From the NCBI RefSeq assembly GCF_964656455.1, contig NC_135726.1:1250001-1314000 (forward strand): a stretch of 64,000 nucleotides of DNA. The letters are read 5' to 3'. The stretch's first letter is position 1. Each line of letters begins with the position of its first letter. The notes below the pieces were generated by a model, which made no database searches, was not told the origin of the DNA, and saw only the letters and a list, made by a program, of their open reading frames with translations. Below, piece by piece: positions 22,970 to 35,345 of the stretch. The stretch comes from Halichoerus grypus (taxonomy: Eukaryota > Chordata > Mammalia > Carnivora > Phocidae). Both the position numbers and the translations under genes were made by a program.

Positions 22970-23689
22970 GCAGAATTTCATCAACTCCCGTTCTTCATGC
23001 TTTAAGACTGAATTACGGAGACAGGCTCTGTGCGGCGGGATGATCCCCGCTCCCTTCCGAGTCCCCGAGCTGCACGACTAATGGCCCCTCCTGGCTCTGA
23101 TGGCGAGGCAGCTGGTGGGGGGGGGTGGCTTTGAATGACCACCTCTAAGAGAGCCGGAGCTGTTCTCTGTGGAGGGGACAAAATCCCCCCAGACTTTGGC
23201 CCCTAGGCAGACCTGTCGGGCAGGGAGTTGGTGAGGGTGTCTCCGAGCACTGGACGGGGAGTCCCGAGGCCCTGGGCCTCCCGCTGGTCCCAGCTGGTCC
23301 TGCAGACTGCACCTGCATCCAGTGGAGGTGACTACCGCACCCCAAGACCACTGGAAACATGTGAAAGAACCAGGGCAGAGTCCCCAGGAGCCCCCCACCC
23401 AACTTGGGGCCTGACCACAGTGTGATTCTTTACCTGAGGCCCCGCCCTGTGCCCGCCCATTACGTGGGTCCTTTATGCCTCTCTGGGAAGGTCCTTTTTC
23501 TTATACCCCATTTACAGAGCAGAAGACAGAGGCCCAGAGACCTGCCCTGGAGCCCCTCCTGTGTCAGGGCTGGATTTTGAAGGCAGGCCCCCTGGCCTGG
23601 GGGTGGGGTGGACGCTGATGGACCACGTGGCCCTGCCCTTCCGCTGGAGTGCCGGCAGCCCTCATTCTGGGCCTCATCCTCCACCACTG

Positions 23690-23985
23690 TTCTCTCATTC
23701 ACCCCTCCCTGACCCCCGCATTCATTAACCTGTCCAACCTTTCCTGGGTCCACCGAGGGCCAGACTCTGCCCCAGGACATACCCCAAGCAAAGTGAAAAA
23801 CCCAAGTGTGGCCATTGCCACGAAGGAGAGGTTCAGGTGCCAGTCAGGGAAGGCTTCCTGGAGGAGGCGGCAAGTGATGGAGATCTGCAAGGGGACAGGG
23901 GATGGCCTCAGCTGGGGCCAGGGAAAAGCATTCCGAGCAGAAGGCACAGCAAGAGGCTGAGGCAGGTGGCCGTGTGCGGGCCACA
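23690..23985 (-). repeat. L2 fragment
   Basis: Antisense L2: CATTCATTAACC at the 3' edge, then AGGGCCAGACTCTGCCCCAGGA, GGAAGGCTTCCTGGAGGAGG and GCATTCCGAGCAGAAGGCACAGCAAGAGGC. Confidence 0.6.
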
Positions 23986-24312
23986 CCTCCCCAAGCCTGG
24001 TTTCCTCATGGAAAGCAGGGCTGGGGTCAGGGTTCAGCAAGGTGGTGCCCTGGTGCTGAGCACAGACAGGTTATTGTTATAACTGTTACAGTTTCAGCTC
24101 TCCAGGGGGTGCCACACCTGCCTTCTGGGGGTGGCAGGTTGGTGGACGGGGTTGAGGCCTGGCGGGGGGGACAGCGCTGGCAGAAGGCCTTGGCTTCTGG
24201 TCTCGCTGGGCCTGGCAGTGGTGGGCAGGCCGGCGGCACTGGGCCTGGGGCGGGTGGGGGCGCGGGGCTGCCAGGAGAGAGACCCTGGCCTCTGGGCGGC
24301 GCACGGTGGCCA

Positions 24313-24327
24313 GATAAGGCCCTGATA
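24313..24327 (+). promoter_or_regulatory. Tandem GATA pair at one-helical-turn spacing, intron 1
   Basis: CCAGATAAGG and CTGATAACA lie in the same orientation with GATA cores 11 bp apart (24,313 and 24,324), followed by an A-rich GAGGGAAAAG. Both are full consensus sites. Confidence 0.4.
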
Positions 24328-26287
24328 ACAGAGGGAAAAGTGCAACAGATTTAGACTTTCCCACCGGGGGGCGGTGGGGCAGCTCAGGCCACGGTGGGGA
24401 CAGCCCTGCTCCCCCTTAGGGGGCCTCGCTAGGGGAGCCCTGGGTGCCTGGGGGCCGTGGGCAGCCACCCCAGGGGCCCGGGTCCCCCAAGCACACAGGG
24501 CTGGGTCTAAAACCCAACCTGCTGGCAGCAGGCAGCGTGACCCCTGGGGAGGCACTCCCTTCTGTGGGCCCCGGCCAGCAGGACCCCCGGGGAGGAGGGT
24601 CTCTAACTCAGCTGGTGTCTGCTGGACAAGGACGCTGAGGCACAGGACGCAGGGGCAGCTGGCCGCTCTGGCCCAGCCCTGGCCTGTTAGCTGCACCCCC
24701 AGCCTGCAGCCGCTGGCTGCCAAGGCTGCCAAGGCCCTCAGGGCCCAGCGACTCGTGCTTTACTCACAGTCCTGACAAGCAGCTGAGCTGATTCCCAGGC
24801 CCAGGTGGATGGAGAGAAGCAAGCTGGAAGAAGGGGTTGCTGAGCAGGGCTGGGGGCGGGGCAAGCCCAGGAGGGGCGGGGGCAGCCCAGTGTATGTGGC
24901 GCTGCTGAGGGCAAGGGTGTTCCCCGACCCCAGAGCCCCAGGGCCCAGCGCAGAGCAGCCCCAGACAGTTCGGGGCCCGTGAGGTCGGGCTTGTGCCGCC
25001 CATGGGTAGCAGGGCACGACGGCAAAGGGGCGTGGAGGGCGATGGGTGGGCACAGGTGGCAGTGGGGGGCGAGGGGCAGGTTCTAGGCCCCCACTGGGAG
25101 CTACAAAGGCCTGGGGGGAGGAGTCCATTCACTGGAGAGCTTCGAAGCTTCTCTGACGTTTAGAACCGAGGCAGGGTCCTAGCCCACTGCCTCCTAGGCG
25201 CTTACAGCCCCAAAGGGGTGGGGGCTCCCCGGGAGGGGTGCAGGCACCCACGGGAGGGAGCTGGAGCTCCGGGGAGGCCCAGTGCAGACACTGCATGGAG
25301 CCCGGCTCTCCTGGAGGGTCCATGTCACCCCCGATCCTCAGCCCACCATGGCCTGAAGCCACCGACGTCTGCCGGCCCCGCCAGCCATGGGGCCTTCACC
25401 ACGCTGCCCCCTCTGCCTGGTGAAGGCCTCCTTGGCCCTCAGCAGGATCTTCCCACACAGACTGGGCCTTCCTGGAGCCTTCTGCGTATCTGCAGGTGGT
25501 CTATTCTCCCGCAGTGGGGAGGGAAGCTGGCCGGCGGTGCTGCCCTCCTGCCCCAGGAGCCTCGAGGGGCTAGGGCTGGGAGGGGCCCGTAGGCCTCCGC
25601 TGTGGCCCCACCAGCAGCTTCTTCAACCCAAGGTCAGTCCCCGCTGACAGCTTGGGGCGACCACAAGAGGATGTTGGTGAGATAATCTTGGCTTACTTGC
25701 GCGGGCACCCTGGCTCGGAGGGGAGAGGAGGCATCTGAGCCTTTGCCTGCGCCCGGGTACCCTCCCACACTGGCTCTGCCCCCCGACTCCCGGAGTGGGC
25801 CGCCGGCGGCAGGGGCGGGGGGCTGGGCAGCCGGGCTCTCCACCTTTCCACCAACGTCAGTCTGATGGTACTCACATGCACCCTGCAGGGGGAAGCTCAC
25901 TACTCCTCTTCCAGACATCTGGGTCCTAGACCCGCTGCTTCTCAGCCTGGCCCCCCCACCGCCACCTTGGGGGTCTCCATCAGGGCTGAGTATAACTGAC
26001 TGTCGATTCGTCGGCTCTGCTGTCTATGAGCCAGACCCCGACACCCGTGGCCTTGGTGAGGCCAGCAAGCACTCAGGCCACACTCGGTGGGGCAGGGGTG
26101 CTGTCCAAGGTAAGCCAGGCTGCAGGAGGGTGGCCAGCTGCCGTGGCGACACACTCGGGGCCGGCTGAGGCCAAGAAAGAACGTGGAGTGCTGACCACGG
26201 TGCCAGGCAGGGCCCCACGCTCTCGGGGGCATGGACCGAGTCTAATGAACAAGAGTGGGATGACTTACTTCAGCTTTGAACACACTG

Positions 26288-26345
26288 GAGGTATTTATTG
26301 AGACATAATTCCTATGCAGTAAGATTCATCCTTTTAAGGGTGGTT
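26288..26345 (+). repeat. Possible L1 3'-end fragment
   Basis: GTATTTATTGAGACATAATTCCTATGCAGTAAGATTCATCCTTTTAA resembles the common L1 3' sequence TTTATTGAGATATAATTCACATACC. Short and diverged. Confidence 0.45.
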
Positions 26346-28569
26346 CGGCTTTCAAAGCAGCGTTTACTGAAAGATGGGCACGGTCCTGTGCAACCAGGGC
26401 CCATGTGGGCCGTTCCAGTGCGGATCTTCACCTACTCCCCCCCAAGCTTTCCGGGAGCCGGTCAGAATCCGGGGCTCTTTACAGGAGTGCCCACCCCCTC
26501 CGACCCCTGCGGACCCAGCTGTGTGGGGCGCATCCCAGCGCTCCTCCCCACGCCCCCTCTGAAGGGCTCTATGACCAGAACTCACTGTGCAGTGCCCAGG
26601 ACAAAATAAAACCCTCCCCTGGACAGACGGCAAGCAGGTGAAGGGGGGAGGGCCAACAAACGCATCCCTGTGTCCCCGATCGCCTGGGGGCCGCTGTAAC
26701 CAAGAGCAGTGGGAGGACCACCTCCCGGGCCTCGGGCACCTCTCACCCTGCGGCCAGCCCCTCTTCCAGGCCTCACCCTCCCCGCACCCAGCCAGTCAGC
26801 TTCCCCAGCTCCTTCCTTTGGGGCCTTCAGCATGGATGCTAAGGACACACCCATCTCCTGACACACGCCTCCACCCCTCCACCTGCGCTCCTCCGCTCAT
26901 TTGCCTCCCCGGCTCCCTCTTTCTCCCAGTGTAAGCCACACGGCCCACCGGGGCCCAAACCAGCACCCATCTCGCTCCGGGAGGGGCCGTCCTGGCCTGA
27001 GCTCCGACCCCTGCCTGGCTCTGGCCAACCCCACCGCCGCCCAGATGCCCACAGGGTGTTCACTTGATTGGTGTGCTCACTGGCTGTGCCCTGGGGCAGC
27101 ACCGGGCACACGGTACGTGCTCAGTGAGTACCGGTGCCCATGGGCCAGGGGAGGCGGAGGGCCTGGCCAGCGGGGAGCCTTGGAGTCTGAGCCCTCTTGT
27201 TGGGGCTGGGGGGTCAGAGGCGTGCCCCCTCTCGCAGCGGGCAGAACACAGGCCAGGCCGGCCCCACCCGGGGTCTCTAGGGACTCCAGGCTGGGAGACG
27301 TGAGATGAAGGGAGACAGGGCGCTGACACCCGGGGGGGTCCTGCATCCAGATCCCAGCCCCAGCCACCACCACTTCCTCCTGTGGCCAGCCCTATAACCG
27401 ACAGGCGGAACTTGGGGGGCTTAACTGCCCCAGCCCCACGGCCACGCCCAGCGGGGGCCCAGGCTAAGCCTGGCCCCCCCTGCACACGCTGCCCTCAAGG
27501 CCTCTCAGGGCAACTGGGCAGAAGAAACGGGCCTGGTTCTGGGGACAGAGCCACATGGATGGGGGACAGGCACAGGGAGGTAAAGATATGTGCCCAAGGT
27601 CTCACAGCTAGGACAGCGGACAGGGGGCCGGCCTGCTCCCCTTCCTGAGCCCTGCGTTCCCCTCGAGGTCTCATCCGCCCTCTCTGTTTATAGAGGTGGG
27701 GGGGTCTGCTGGGGGGATCCGGACCCAGGTCTGTGTGGCCCCCCCTCACCAGGACTCAGTTTCCCTTCCTGGCTCTGCAACACTGTGGCTCAGAGAAGCC
27801 CTCCCTGCCTTTCTCACTCCTTCCCCGTCAACTCCCTGCCTGGTTGCTGTGTGACTGATCTCTGGCCCCCCTCAGACTCTCTTCCCCAAGGCCAGGACCC
27901 AGGCTCTGGCAGCTCTGTGCTTGCTGGCCCAGGCTGGCACACCCCTCCCTCCCTGCCACGTGGGCATGGCCATCTGCCTCTCCGCTGTGGGGGAGGGGCA
28001 TCAGCGGGGGTGTGAAAGGCCTGGCACCCGGGGCCCTCTCCCGCTCCGATCCCCGGGACACGTGTGCACAGCCCTCGACAGTTTATAAAGTTCCACCAGG
28101 ACCCCCATCAGCACCAGCCTGTAGGGAAACCGGCTCCACCGAGCAGGGGAGGAGAAACAGGCAGAGAACAGCCACCGCAGCCCCCACCTGCCCCATCAGA
28201 GGTCTGTGGGCAGGGCCGGCACGGCCACGCAGGGCAGGGCAGAGCAGAGGCCTCCCGGGCCGCGAGGCCCATGGCGCTCAGCCTGGGGGACCTGCCCAGG
28301 CCCTAGTTTATGCACGTGACACACGGGGACTGACCCGCCAACCCCGCAGAGGTGCGGTGCGGGGGTGTGTGTGTGGGGGGGGACGAGAGAGGGCTTTGCA
28401 GGAGGTAAAGACCCCTCCCAACGTGGCTCATCCGCAGGTGCAGTGGGATTTCTTCCACCAGGCTCCTGGTGCCCACCATGGGCTGGGTCAGCTGTGAGCA
28501 CACGGGTGCCGAGCGGGGCAGGACACAGCCCCCAGACACCATGATGCGCAAGGACGGGGTGCAGATGCA

Positions 28570-28700
28570 GACTGGCCTGGGGGTGGGCAGCGAGGGCTTC
28601 TCAGGGGAGGCACTGCTTACACTGTGATTGCAAAGAATGCCCCAGGCAGAGGGGAGTGCCAGACCAAGTCCCAGGGGTGGGGGTGTTTGGTGGGGTCCTG
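28570..28700 (-). repeat. L2-like fragment
   Basis: GGGCTTCTCAGGGGAGGCACTGC and GAATGCCCCAGGCAGAGGGGAGTGCC resemble antisense L2. Confidence 0.4.
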
Positions 28701-28980
28701 CCGGCAGCTAAGGATGGGTGGGGAAGACGCAGAGGGCTCTCGTTGCCCAGGGTCCGGTTCTCCCACCCTGGGAAGCAGGGCGGGCGCTGGGCTGTGGGAG
28801 ACCCAGGCCTGCCACCACCTTCAGGCAGCCCCCAGCTGGGTGCCACCTCGCTGGCCTGGCTCAGGATCCTCCCCTGTCTCAAGCCTGCCCCCCCCACCCC
28901 CGGGGCCCGGTCCCCTGGGGCAGGGGCCGGGCCAGGCGAGGCAGAGGAGGGGAGCGGGCCTGGGAAAGCCCGGCCTGCCT

Positions 28981-29420
28981 GATAGCGAGAGATTGGTTTC
29001 AGCCGGAGCTGCGGGCTGCCAAGTCCACATCCTATCCGCGGCCTGCACTCACTCGGCATTCATCACCGCTGCACTCGGAGACTTTATCGTCGCTAGGGGT
29101 TGGCGCCATCTCTGGGCCTGGCCGCTCCCGGCCCTCCGATGGGCCCGATAGCCGCTGATAGATTACCCGAGATTGCCGCGCCAGCGCCGATCGCCGACTC
29201 CGCGGGGCGGGGCGCGGACCACGTGGCCGGGCAGAGAGCAGCGCACGCCCGGGGGGGAGGCGGGCACGGCCGCCCGGGGGCGGGGCCAGGGAAGTAGCGC
29301 CCGCCGAAGGGCGCCGCGGGCTGCGCACTGATTCTGCAGATGGGCCGATAAGGGCTGATGGATGGGAGCGGGGGCCGCGCTAATGGAGCCGTCGCCGGGG
29401 CCCACGCGTCAGCGGGATGC
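28981..29420. promoter_or_regulatory. Internal CpG island with GATA cores, intron 1
   Basis: A compact CpG-dense stretch (about 29,100-29,420) with two GC boxes (near 29,203 and 29,276), preceded and interrupted by GATA cores at 28,981 (TGATAG), 29,033, 29,085, 29,147, 29,157 (TGATAG) and 29,347. This could be an alternative FOG1 promoter or an enhancer. No initiating exon is evident, so the promoter reading is speculative. Confidence 0.45.
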
Positions 29421-30929
29421 AGGCAGACTGCTTCCCGGAAGGGGCCGGGGCTCCAGGGCGACAGGACCCTCCCTGCCCTGGGGGAGGGGCTGGGGACACG
29501 GCCTCCTGGGCTGCAGACCACCCCCTCACCGCCGGCGCTGGCTCCCCCTGCGGCACTGGGCCCCGCAGTGTGCCCGCTGCACCGAGGAGCCGGCTCTGGG
29601 CCCTGCCAGGCCCCGGGCTCAGGACCGCATCCCCGCCACAGCGCCACGGCCCCTTCCCCAGGCCTGGCTGTCCTGATGCTCTGGGGGTCAGGAGCACGAT
29701 GCACACCCAGGCCTGGCAGACCAGTACCCGGGCTGTGTCTCCAGCCCCTGGGGAATGCCATGCAGGGAGGAAGAAGCCGGCTCCTCTGGGCTAGCCTTTT
29801 TCCCTGTTGGGTGTGGCTGCGTCCCAAGCAGCCGCTCTGCTCAGCTCTCACTGCACAGATAGGGAAACCGAGACGCCGGGAGTGTGGAGGGGGCTTCCCG
29901 GTCCCCGGGGCGTCAGCGGCTATGCGGGGCTGAGCCTGCACCTCCTGGCCCAGTGGGCACATTGTCCCCACGGGGGCCAGAGAGAGCCACAGGGTCCGGG
30001 AAGCTGGAGTGGGGCACTCCTGGGCTCAAACCCTGCCAGGCAGGCCCCGTGCCCATTGAAGCCTGTTTCCTCAACTGAAAACTGGGGGTTGAAAATCAGC
30101 CCCAAGTTTCTATAGAGCAGAGCAGAGGTAGGCAGGGGCCGAGGAAGGAAGGAGAGACGTGGGGGACAGCATGGGGGATTCGTGCTCAAGGGGGACAGTT
30201 TCTGCAGCCCAGTGCCACTCCATAAGCGCCTGTCCCCATCCTAGGGGGTTCAGAGACGCACGTTCCCACCCGTGCGCACAGCCCTCCACAGTGACGTGGC
30301 CTTCTCCACCACCTCAGGCTGCCTGCTCGCCATGGACACTGAGGCAGGGCTTGCAGGGGCCGGGACTGCATTGATGGCGGGCTGGGGGATGCTAGGGGCT
30401 GTGGCGAGGTTGGAGGGAGGCCAGAGGCACTGACCCGTCCCATGAATGGTCCTGGGCAAACCTCTGCTGCCAGTTAGCGCTTGGCCCTATTGATCTCTCG
30501 GGAGGGGGCCGAGACTCGGGGGTCTTAGTGACCGGCCCAAGGGGACCCGGTGAGTGGCAGGGCTGGGATGTGCAGCCAATCTATGTGGCTCCAGAGCCCA
30601 TGGCCTTGACCCTGGACATTACAGCTTTGGAACCAAACCTTCTGGCCGCGGGCCTGAGGGTGCAGATGAGCCTGGGCGGGTCAAGAGCCCTGCTTGCATC
30701 TGGATTCCTCAAGCCCATCTGGCTGGGATAGAGTACGTGGAGAGGAAAAGTCTGGTCCATGAGGAGGAGAAGGGAGGGGAGGAGCCCCGCACTTCCTGTG
30801 TCCTACCCCACATCCTGGGCCTGCCTGTGACACGGCTGCTGAGGGCACACAGGAAGGGAGTGCCTGTCCTGGGGGCGGCGCCCTGACTGAGCTGGTCAGC
30901 GCGTGGCAGGGGCTGTCCTCCCTCCTCCC

Positions 30930-31165
30930 CACCGTGGTAGCTCATTCCCTGCTCAGAGCTTTGCCTCTGCTGTGCCCTCTGCCAGGTGGCTCTTATCCAC
31001 ACACACACACACAGCCCACCATCTGTCTCTGCTTAACGTTGGCTTCAGAGTGGCCGCCTCGCCTTCCACGACCCCAGTCCCCCAGCTCCAGGGGGCCCCT
31101 CCATCCTTAGGGTTCATTTCTGGTGTTCTCTCTCTGTTCCCCAGCAGCCTGGGGCTATGAGGGCA
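30930..31165 (+). repeat. L2 fragment interrupted by a CA repeat
   Basis: TCAGAGCTTTGCCTCTGCTGTGCCCTCTGCC, then a (CA)8 run near 30,998, and the tail CCCAGCAGCCTGGGGCTATGAGGGCAGGGACC, typical of the L2 3' end. Confidence 0.6.
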
Positions 31166-31504
31166 GGGACCGAGCTCCCATGAGGGTCAGGGGATCCTGG
31201 ACGAGGCCCCAAGCACAGCAGGGCCTCAGACAAGTTTGGAGGCCTGAACACACAAGGGCACCCAGAAGTCAGCCTGCTGTCCCTATTCCAGGCACCCAGC
31301 CCTGAAGGAAGCGAGCCTGAGCCCTGCTGCAGGGGACCGGTCCTCCTTGTCTGCTGGTAATGACCCCAGCTCCCGGGCCGCCACGGCTCTGTCCATGACA
31401 GCGCTCACTGTACGCACTGACTTGTCTTTCAGTTTCTTTTTTCCCGTGGGTTTGCTTTGCTTTCCTGGGACAGGGGCCAGGGTGGGGAGATTTTGAAATC
31501 AACT

Positions 31505-31575
31505 GAGGGAGTATTTATCAAGCACCTACTCTATGCCCTGCACTGGAGAGACTCTGAGGCAGGTGCTGGGGGACC
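31505..31575 (-). repeat. L2 3' end fragment
   Basis: AGTATTTATCAAGCACCTACTCTATGCCCTGCACTGGAGAG is the reverse complement of the L2 terminus. Confidence 0.6.
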
Positions 31576-33139
31576 CCTCCCGGGGGACGGGGCCTAGGTG
31601 CTGTCCTTTCACTCTTGAGTGCTGAGTCCCTCTTACTCCATGCCCTGGGAGGCACTGTCACCCTGTTTTGGGGCGGGGGGGTGAAGGCGCTCAGCTGAGG
31701 TCACATGGCAGCAGTCTGGTTCTGGTCCGACAACCCCCTCCCTGTTTCCATCCCTTAGATCTCAGCCCAAACCTGTTCCCTCCTTGCCCCTCTGCTATTT
31801 TCCACTTATGCATTTTTGCAAAACGCCCACACCTGTGGCTGGTTTTCGGGTCATGGAGCCCTGCAGGTGCTGCGGAACTAGGGGAGCCTCTGGCCAGGCT
31901 CTGGGCCAGCTGGGCCTACCTGGGCCCCCCATCTCACCAACAAGACAATCTGTGGGGTGCAGAGTGACTTTGAACCCCCAAAGTTTCTTGAACACCTCTT
32001 GCAGACATGGTCTCCTGTTATATAAATTTCTGAAAATGGAAAATCTGAAGACCCTGTTTCTAGAATGCAGCACAGCCACAGATAGACTAAGGAACCCCTT
32101 GAGAAACTCCTGTTTCAGCCCTCATTGTGTGGATGGGGAAACTGAGGCCCAGGGAGCAGATGGTGCTCATCAGAGTGCACAGAAATTGCCCTGGGAGACA
32201 GACAGACCAGACCCTCCCATTTTACTGATAGGAAAGCAAGTTTGGCAAATGGGTTGGGACTCTCAGTCATTAAAATGGTACCATGGCCCCGTCCCGGCCT
32301 GGTGCTACAGCGAGCCTGGCAGTGTGAGGTTCTGGATAAAAATCATAGCGGGGGGGGGGGGGCAGAGATGGGGGGGACAGCATGCAGAGTGTGGAGGTGC
32401 CCCAGACACAGGGAGGGGGAGCTGGCCGGCCTTGAGTTGCCCCGCCCCATTTTTGAACTCAGTGTTCCCATCTGGGAGTCAGAATTGCCGGGGCTGATCT
32501 CGGGAACGCCCAAGTCCTGGTCCCCTAATTCAGGCTGTGGGGGTCTGGGCTCTGAGGGTCAGCAAGAGGTCATCCAAGGGCCAAACTGTCTGTCCCCAGG
32601 CACCTGGGCAAACGGATGACCCCAGCAGCAAGGCCCCGGAAAGGCTGGCCCTTCCAGAGCTGGGGGTGGTGGGATTTCCATCACGGGGTCAAGGTCCGGG
32701 CAAAACAGTGTCCCCCACTCCCTAAACTAAGGGCTCCTCGTAGAGGAGACCCGCCCCCTCTGGAGGCCCCGCCTCACATGGAGCTCAGCCAATCCCCAGG
32801 CCTCACTCCCGCTCATTTGCATGTCCGTTTCCATTGGCGGCATAGAGATTAGGACCTTCATTCCCAGGCCGCGGGGGCGGGGCCTGGGGAGAAGTTGTTG
32901 CGGGGCTAGGCTGGGCTGGGCTTTGGGGGGCCGGGCTAGGGGCGCTGGGGGGTGTGGGCTGGGGGGCCCGGCTCTGGCCTCTGAAGGAGCAGGTTCTGGA
33001 GGTGCCAAGCTCTGGATCACCTGCCCCAGACCCAAGTCTGGGACACAAAATGGCCACCTGCCACACGGGGAGGACTTTGGTTATAGTACATGCTCTTCCT
33101 TTTCCTCTAAAGCTCCGTTAAATCCTCGGACTCCCCCCC

Positions 33140-33225
33140 CCAACCCCGCCCATGGTGAGTGACTCAGAGGGGGAAAGATACTGACCCAAGGTCACAGAGC
33201 TGGGACGCAGCAGCACAGCTGGGAC
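33140..33225 (-). repeat. MIR fragment
   Basis: GTGAGTGACTCAGAGGGGGAAAG and CTGACCCAAGGTCACAGAGCTGGGACGCAGC, antisense. Confidence 0.55.
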
Positions 33226-33499
33226 CTCGCCCCTTGTCCCAAGGCTGGGTTCCTTCCCTCCAGGGAGGGCCTATCGGGGCAACTTCTTATTTAGAGCTGC
33301 GTCTCCTCAGGGAGGGCTATTTTTTGGCTTCCTTTGCAAAATAATGATGAGGACGATGATGATTTTAAGGGGACCCAAATCCCCCAGGCAGATCTAGTGG
33401 CATCATGTTCCTGGGGCTCCGGGAACTGCGGGGTGGTGGGCTTGCGGGTGTGAGTGTGAGTGTGCACACGCTTTTGTTCCTGGCATTTTGGTGGGTTGA

Positions 33500-33590
33500 G
33501 ATAAGGGGAACAACAGACCGGCTCGGAGAGAGCAGGCAGATAGATAAGGCGATAGGGTTCCTCCACCACACAGGCCTATCGCCTTTTATC
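33500..33590. promoter_or_regulatory. GATA block with inverted repeat, intron 1
   Basis: Six GATA cores in 91 bp: 33,500 (AGATAAG), 33,539 (AGATAG), 33,543 (AGATAAG), 33,551 (CGATAG), 33,577 (reverse CGATAG) and 33,587 (reverse TGATAA). AGGCGATAGG at 33,547-33,556 is repeated exactly in inverted orientation at 33,575-33,584 with an 18-nt gap. A GATAA lies outside each arm, so two composite GATA elements face each other. It is a candidate enhancer core. Confidence 0.55.
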
Positions 33591-33954
33591 AGAGTTCCCT
33601 TTTCTTTCTTTTTTGTTGGGGAGGAGGGTGCAACACACCCCACCCCCAGCCCCCAAGCCGGGTAACGGAGGGGTGGGGGCCTCCCTTGCTCAGATCCCTC
33701 CTGCTGTGTCCACATGCCCAGAGCCCTGGCCCCCCGAGCTCCCGACTGGAAGGGTGGGGGTCCGAAGGACTGTGTTCACAACAGGGAGAACAGAGAAGAG
33801 CCCCAAGGGGGAATGATGAGGGCAGGGAGGCCCAGAGGCTAGTGGCCTGGAGACTGGGTGCTGAGCCCCTCTGTCCAGACGGCCTGTGCGCCCCCGTGGG
33901 CTTAGCTGTGCAGGACAGGGAGACCTCGCAGCCCTAGGTCTCTAGGGCAGGCCT

Positions 33955-34410
33955 CAGCATCTTCAGCCCCATTTTACAGATGCAGAAACTGAGTCTCAAA
34001 ACAAGGTTGTGCCTGTGAGCCATAGCAGTGGGGGCCCCCTCTGCATTCCCTCTGGTTCTGGGAGCCAGACTCCCAAGGCTACAGGATAAACCTTCCAGAA
34101 CCATCCACAGCACTGTGTGACAGGGGCCCCACACCTCTGCACCCTGGAGCTATTTGCCAAAATCAGTCCAGGAGGAATGCTGATGGGATTCATAGAGGGT
34201 GTGCAGCAGGCAGGGAGGGCTTGCGGAGGCAGCCCCGCCCCGACGGCTCCAGCCCCTGCACAAGTCCCTGGAGAACACGGCCCCACTACACACGGCCGGG
34301 ATTATGATTATGCCCATTGCACAGCTGAGGAAACTGCGGTGCAGGGACAGTCAGTCGCTTGCCCAGGGTACCCACCCAAAGGGCAGAATTTGAACCCCGG
34401 TCACCCCACT
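33955..34410 (-). repeat. Two MIR copies
   Basis: About 33,955-34,030: CCCATTTTACAGATGCAGAAACTGAGTCTCAAAACAAGG. About 34,295-34,410: TTATGCCCATTGCACAGCTGAGGAAACTGCGG through CAGAATTTGAACCCCGGTC. Both are antisense and well preserved. Confidence 0.75.
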
Positions 34411-34513
34411 CTACACTTGTCCTCCTCCCCCACATATGCACCCATTTCACTGGAAATAGCTGACTTCCTTTAGAATAATGAAACAAAACCCAAAAGACAG
34501 AAAGAAACCAATT

Positions 34514-34567
34514 TTATCACCAAAGGAACCTATTTTCTGGGGGCAGATGAAATGACCCCCGGAGATA
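34514..34567. promoter_or_regulatory. Pair of canonical GATA sites, intron 1
   Basis: TGATAA (reverse, 34,514) and AGATAAG (34,564) about 50 bp apart, in a locally A-rich stretch (about 34,470-34,570) unlike the GC-rich surroundings. It lies between two MIR copies. A weak candidate. Confidence 0.3.
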
Positions 34568-34744
34568 AGCGGGAGTAGAGGCGCCCCATCACCTCCTGAT
34601 CTCAGACAGGGCTGTGTGGTCCCAAGCACTCACTCACCCTCTCTGTGTCTGGGCCTTTCTCCCCTAAATGGAGGGAGCAGACCCCTTAGGAGAGGAGGAG
34701 ACCCCCAGACCCTCCAGCTATGATGGAGACCCAGACCTTGACGA

Positions 34745-34950
34745 GGCCTCTAAGTCAGTCTCTACTGCTCCCTTCTGTGCTGTGTGACCTTGGATGAGTT
34801 GCTCAACCTCTCTGAGCCTTGAGTCCTCTTCTGAGAAGAAATGAGGTCAAAGGTGGCGCCTTTCCAGGGCTGCTGGGACTCCACAGGGTAACACAGGTCA
34901 AGCCCAGGCCTGGCACACAGACGTGCTCTGTGAAGGGAGCTGCTACCTGA
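34745..34950 (+). repeat. MIR, near full length
   Basis: GTGCTGTGTGACCTTGGATGAGTTGCTCAACCTCTCTGAGCC through CAGGCCTGGCACACAGACGTGCTCTGTG covers most of the element. Confidence 0.8.
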
Positions 34951-35284
34951 CAATGGCTACCATTGGAACTGTTAGGACCGTGGCGTCCTAGCACATGTCG
35001 GAAATGTTGCTGGCGGCCCACTCAGGCCTCCTGTCTCTGGGATCACAGAGAAATCTTATTTCTTGAGAGTCGCTTAAAAAAAAATACACAAAGGGGGAAC
35101 CATGGGCTGCATGGGTGCGCCTGCCAGGAGTCCCGGGCAGCCCCTCCGCGGGGGCCCCAGGCATGCGCCGGGGGGTGTCGTGCCCCCCCAGGCCTTGGGC
35201 GTCCCCTCTGGCACAGCTGGGGGTGGGTGTCGCCCTGCGGGTGCGCGGCCCCCACCTGGCTGCCGCACCTGTCCCTCAGTGGGA

Positions 35285-35345
35285 GGATTAGCCACACGGG
35301 GGCCCTAATCGCTGCTAATCGCTCCACCATCACCGCGGGATCTCG
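35285..35345. promoter_or_regulatory. GATTA direct-repeat element, intron 1
   Basis: GGATTA at 35,285 and two copies of CTAATCGCT with a 10-bp period (35,305 and 35,315), so three GATTA-type sites in 36 bp, followed by CpG-containing unique sequence. This resembles OTX/PITX-class homeodomain sites. Confidence 0.3.
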
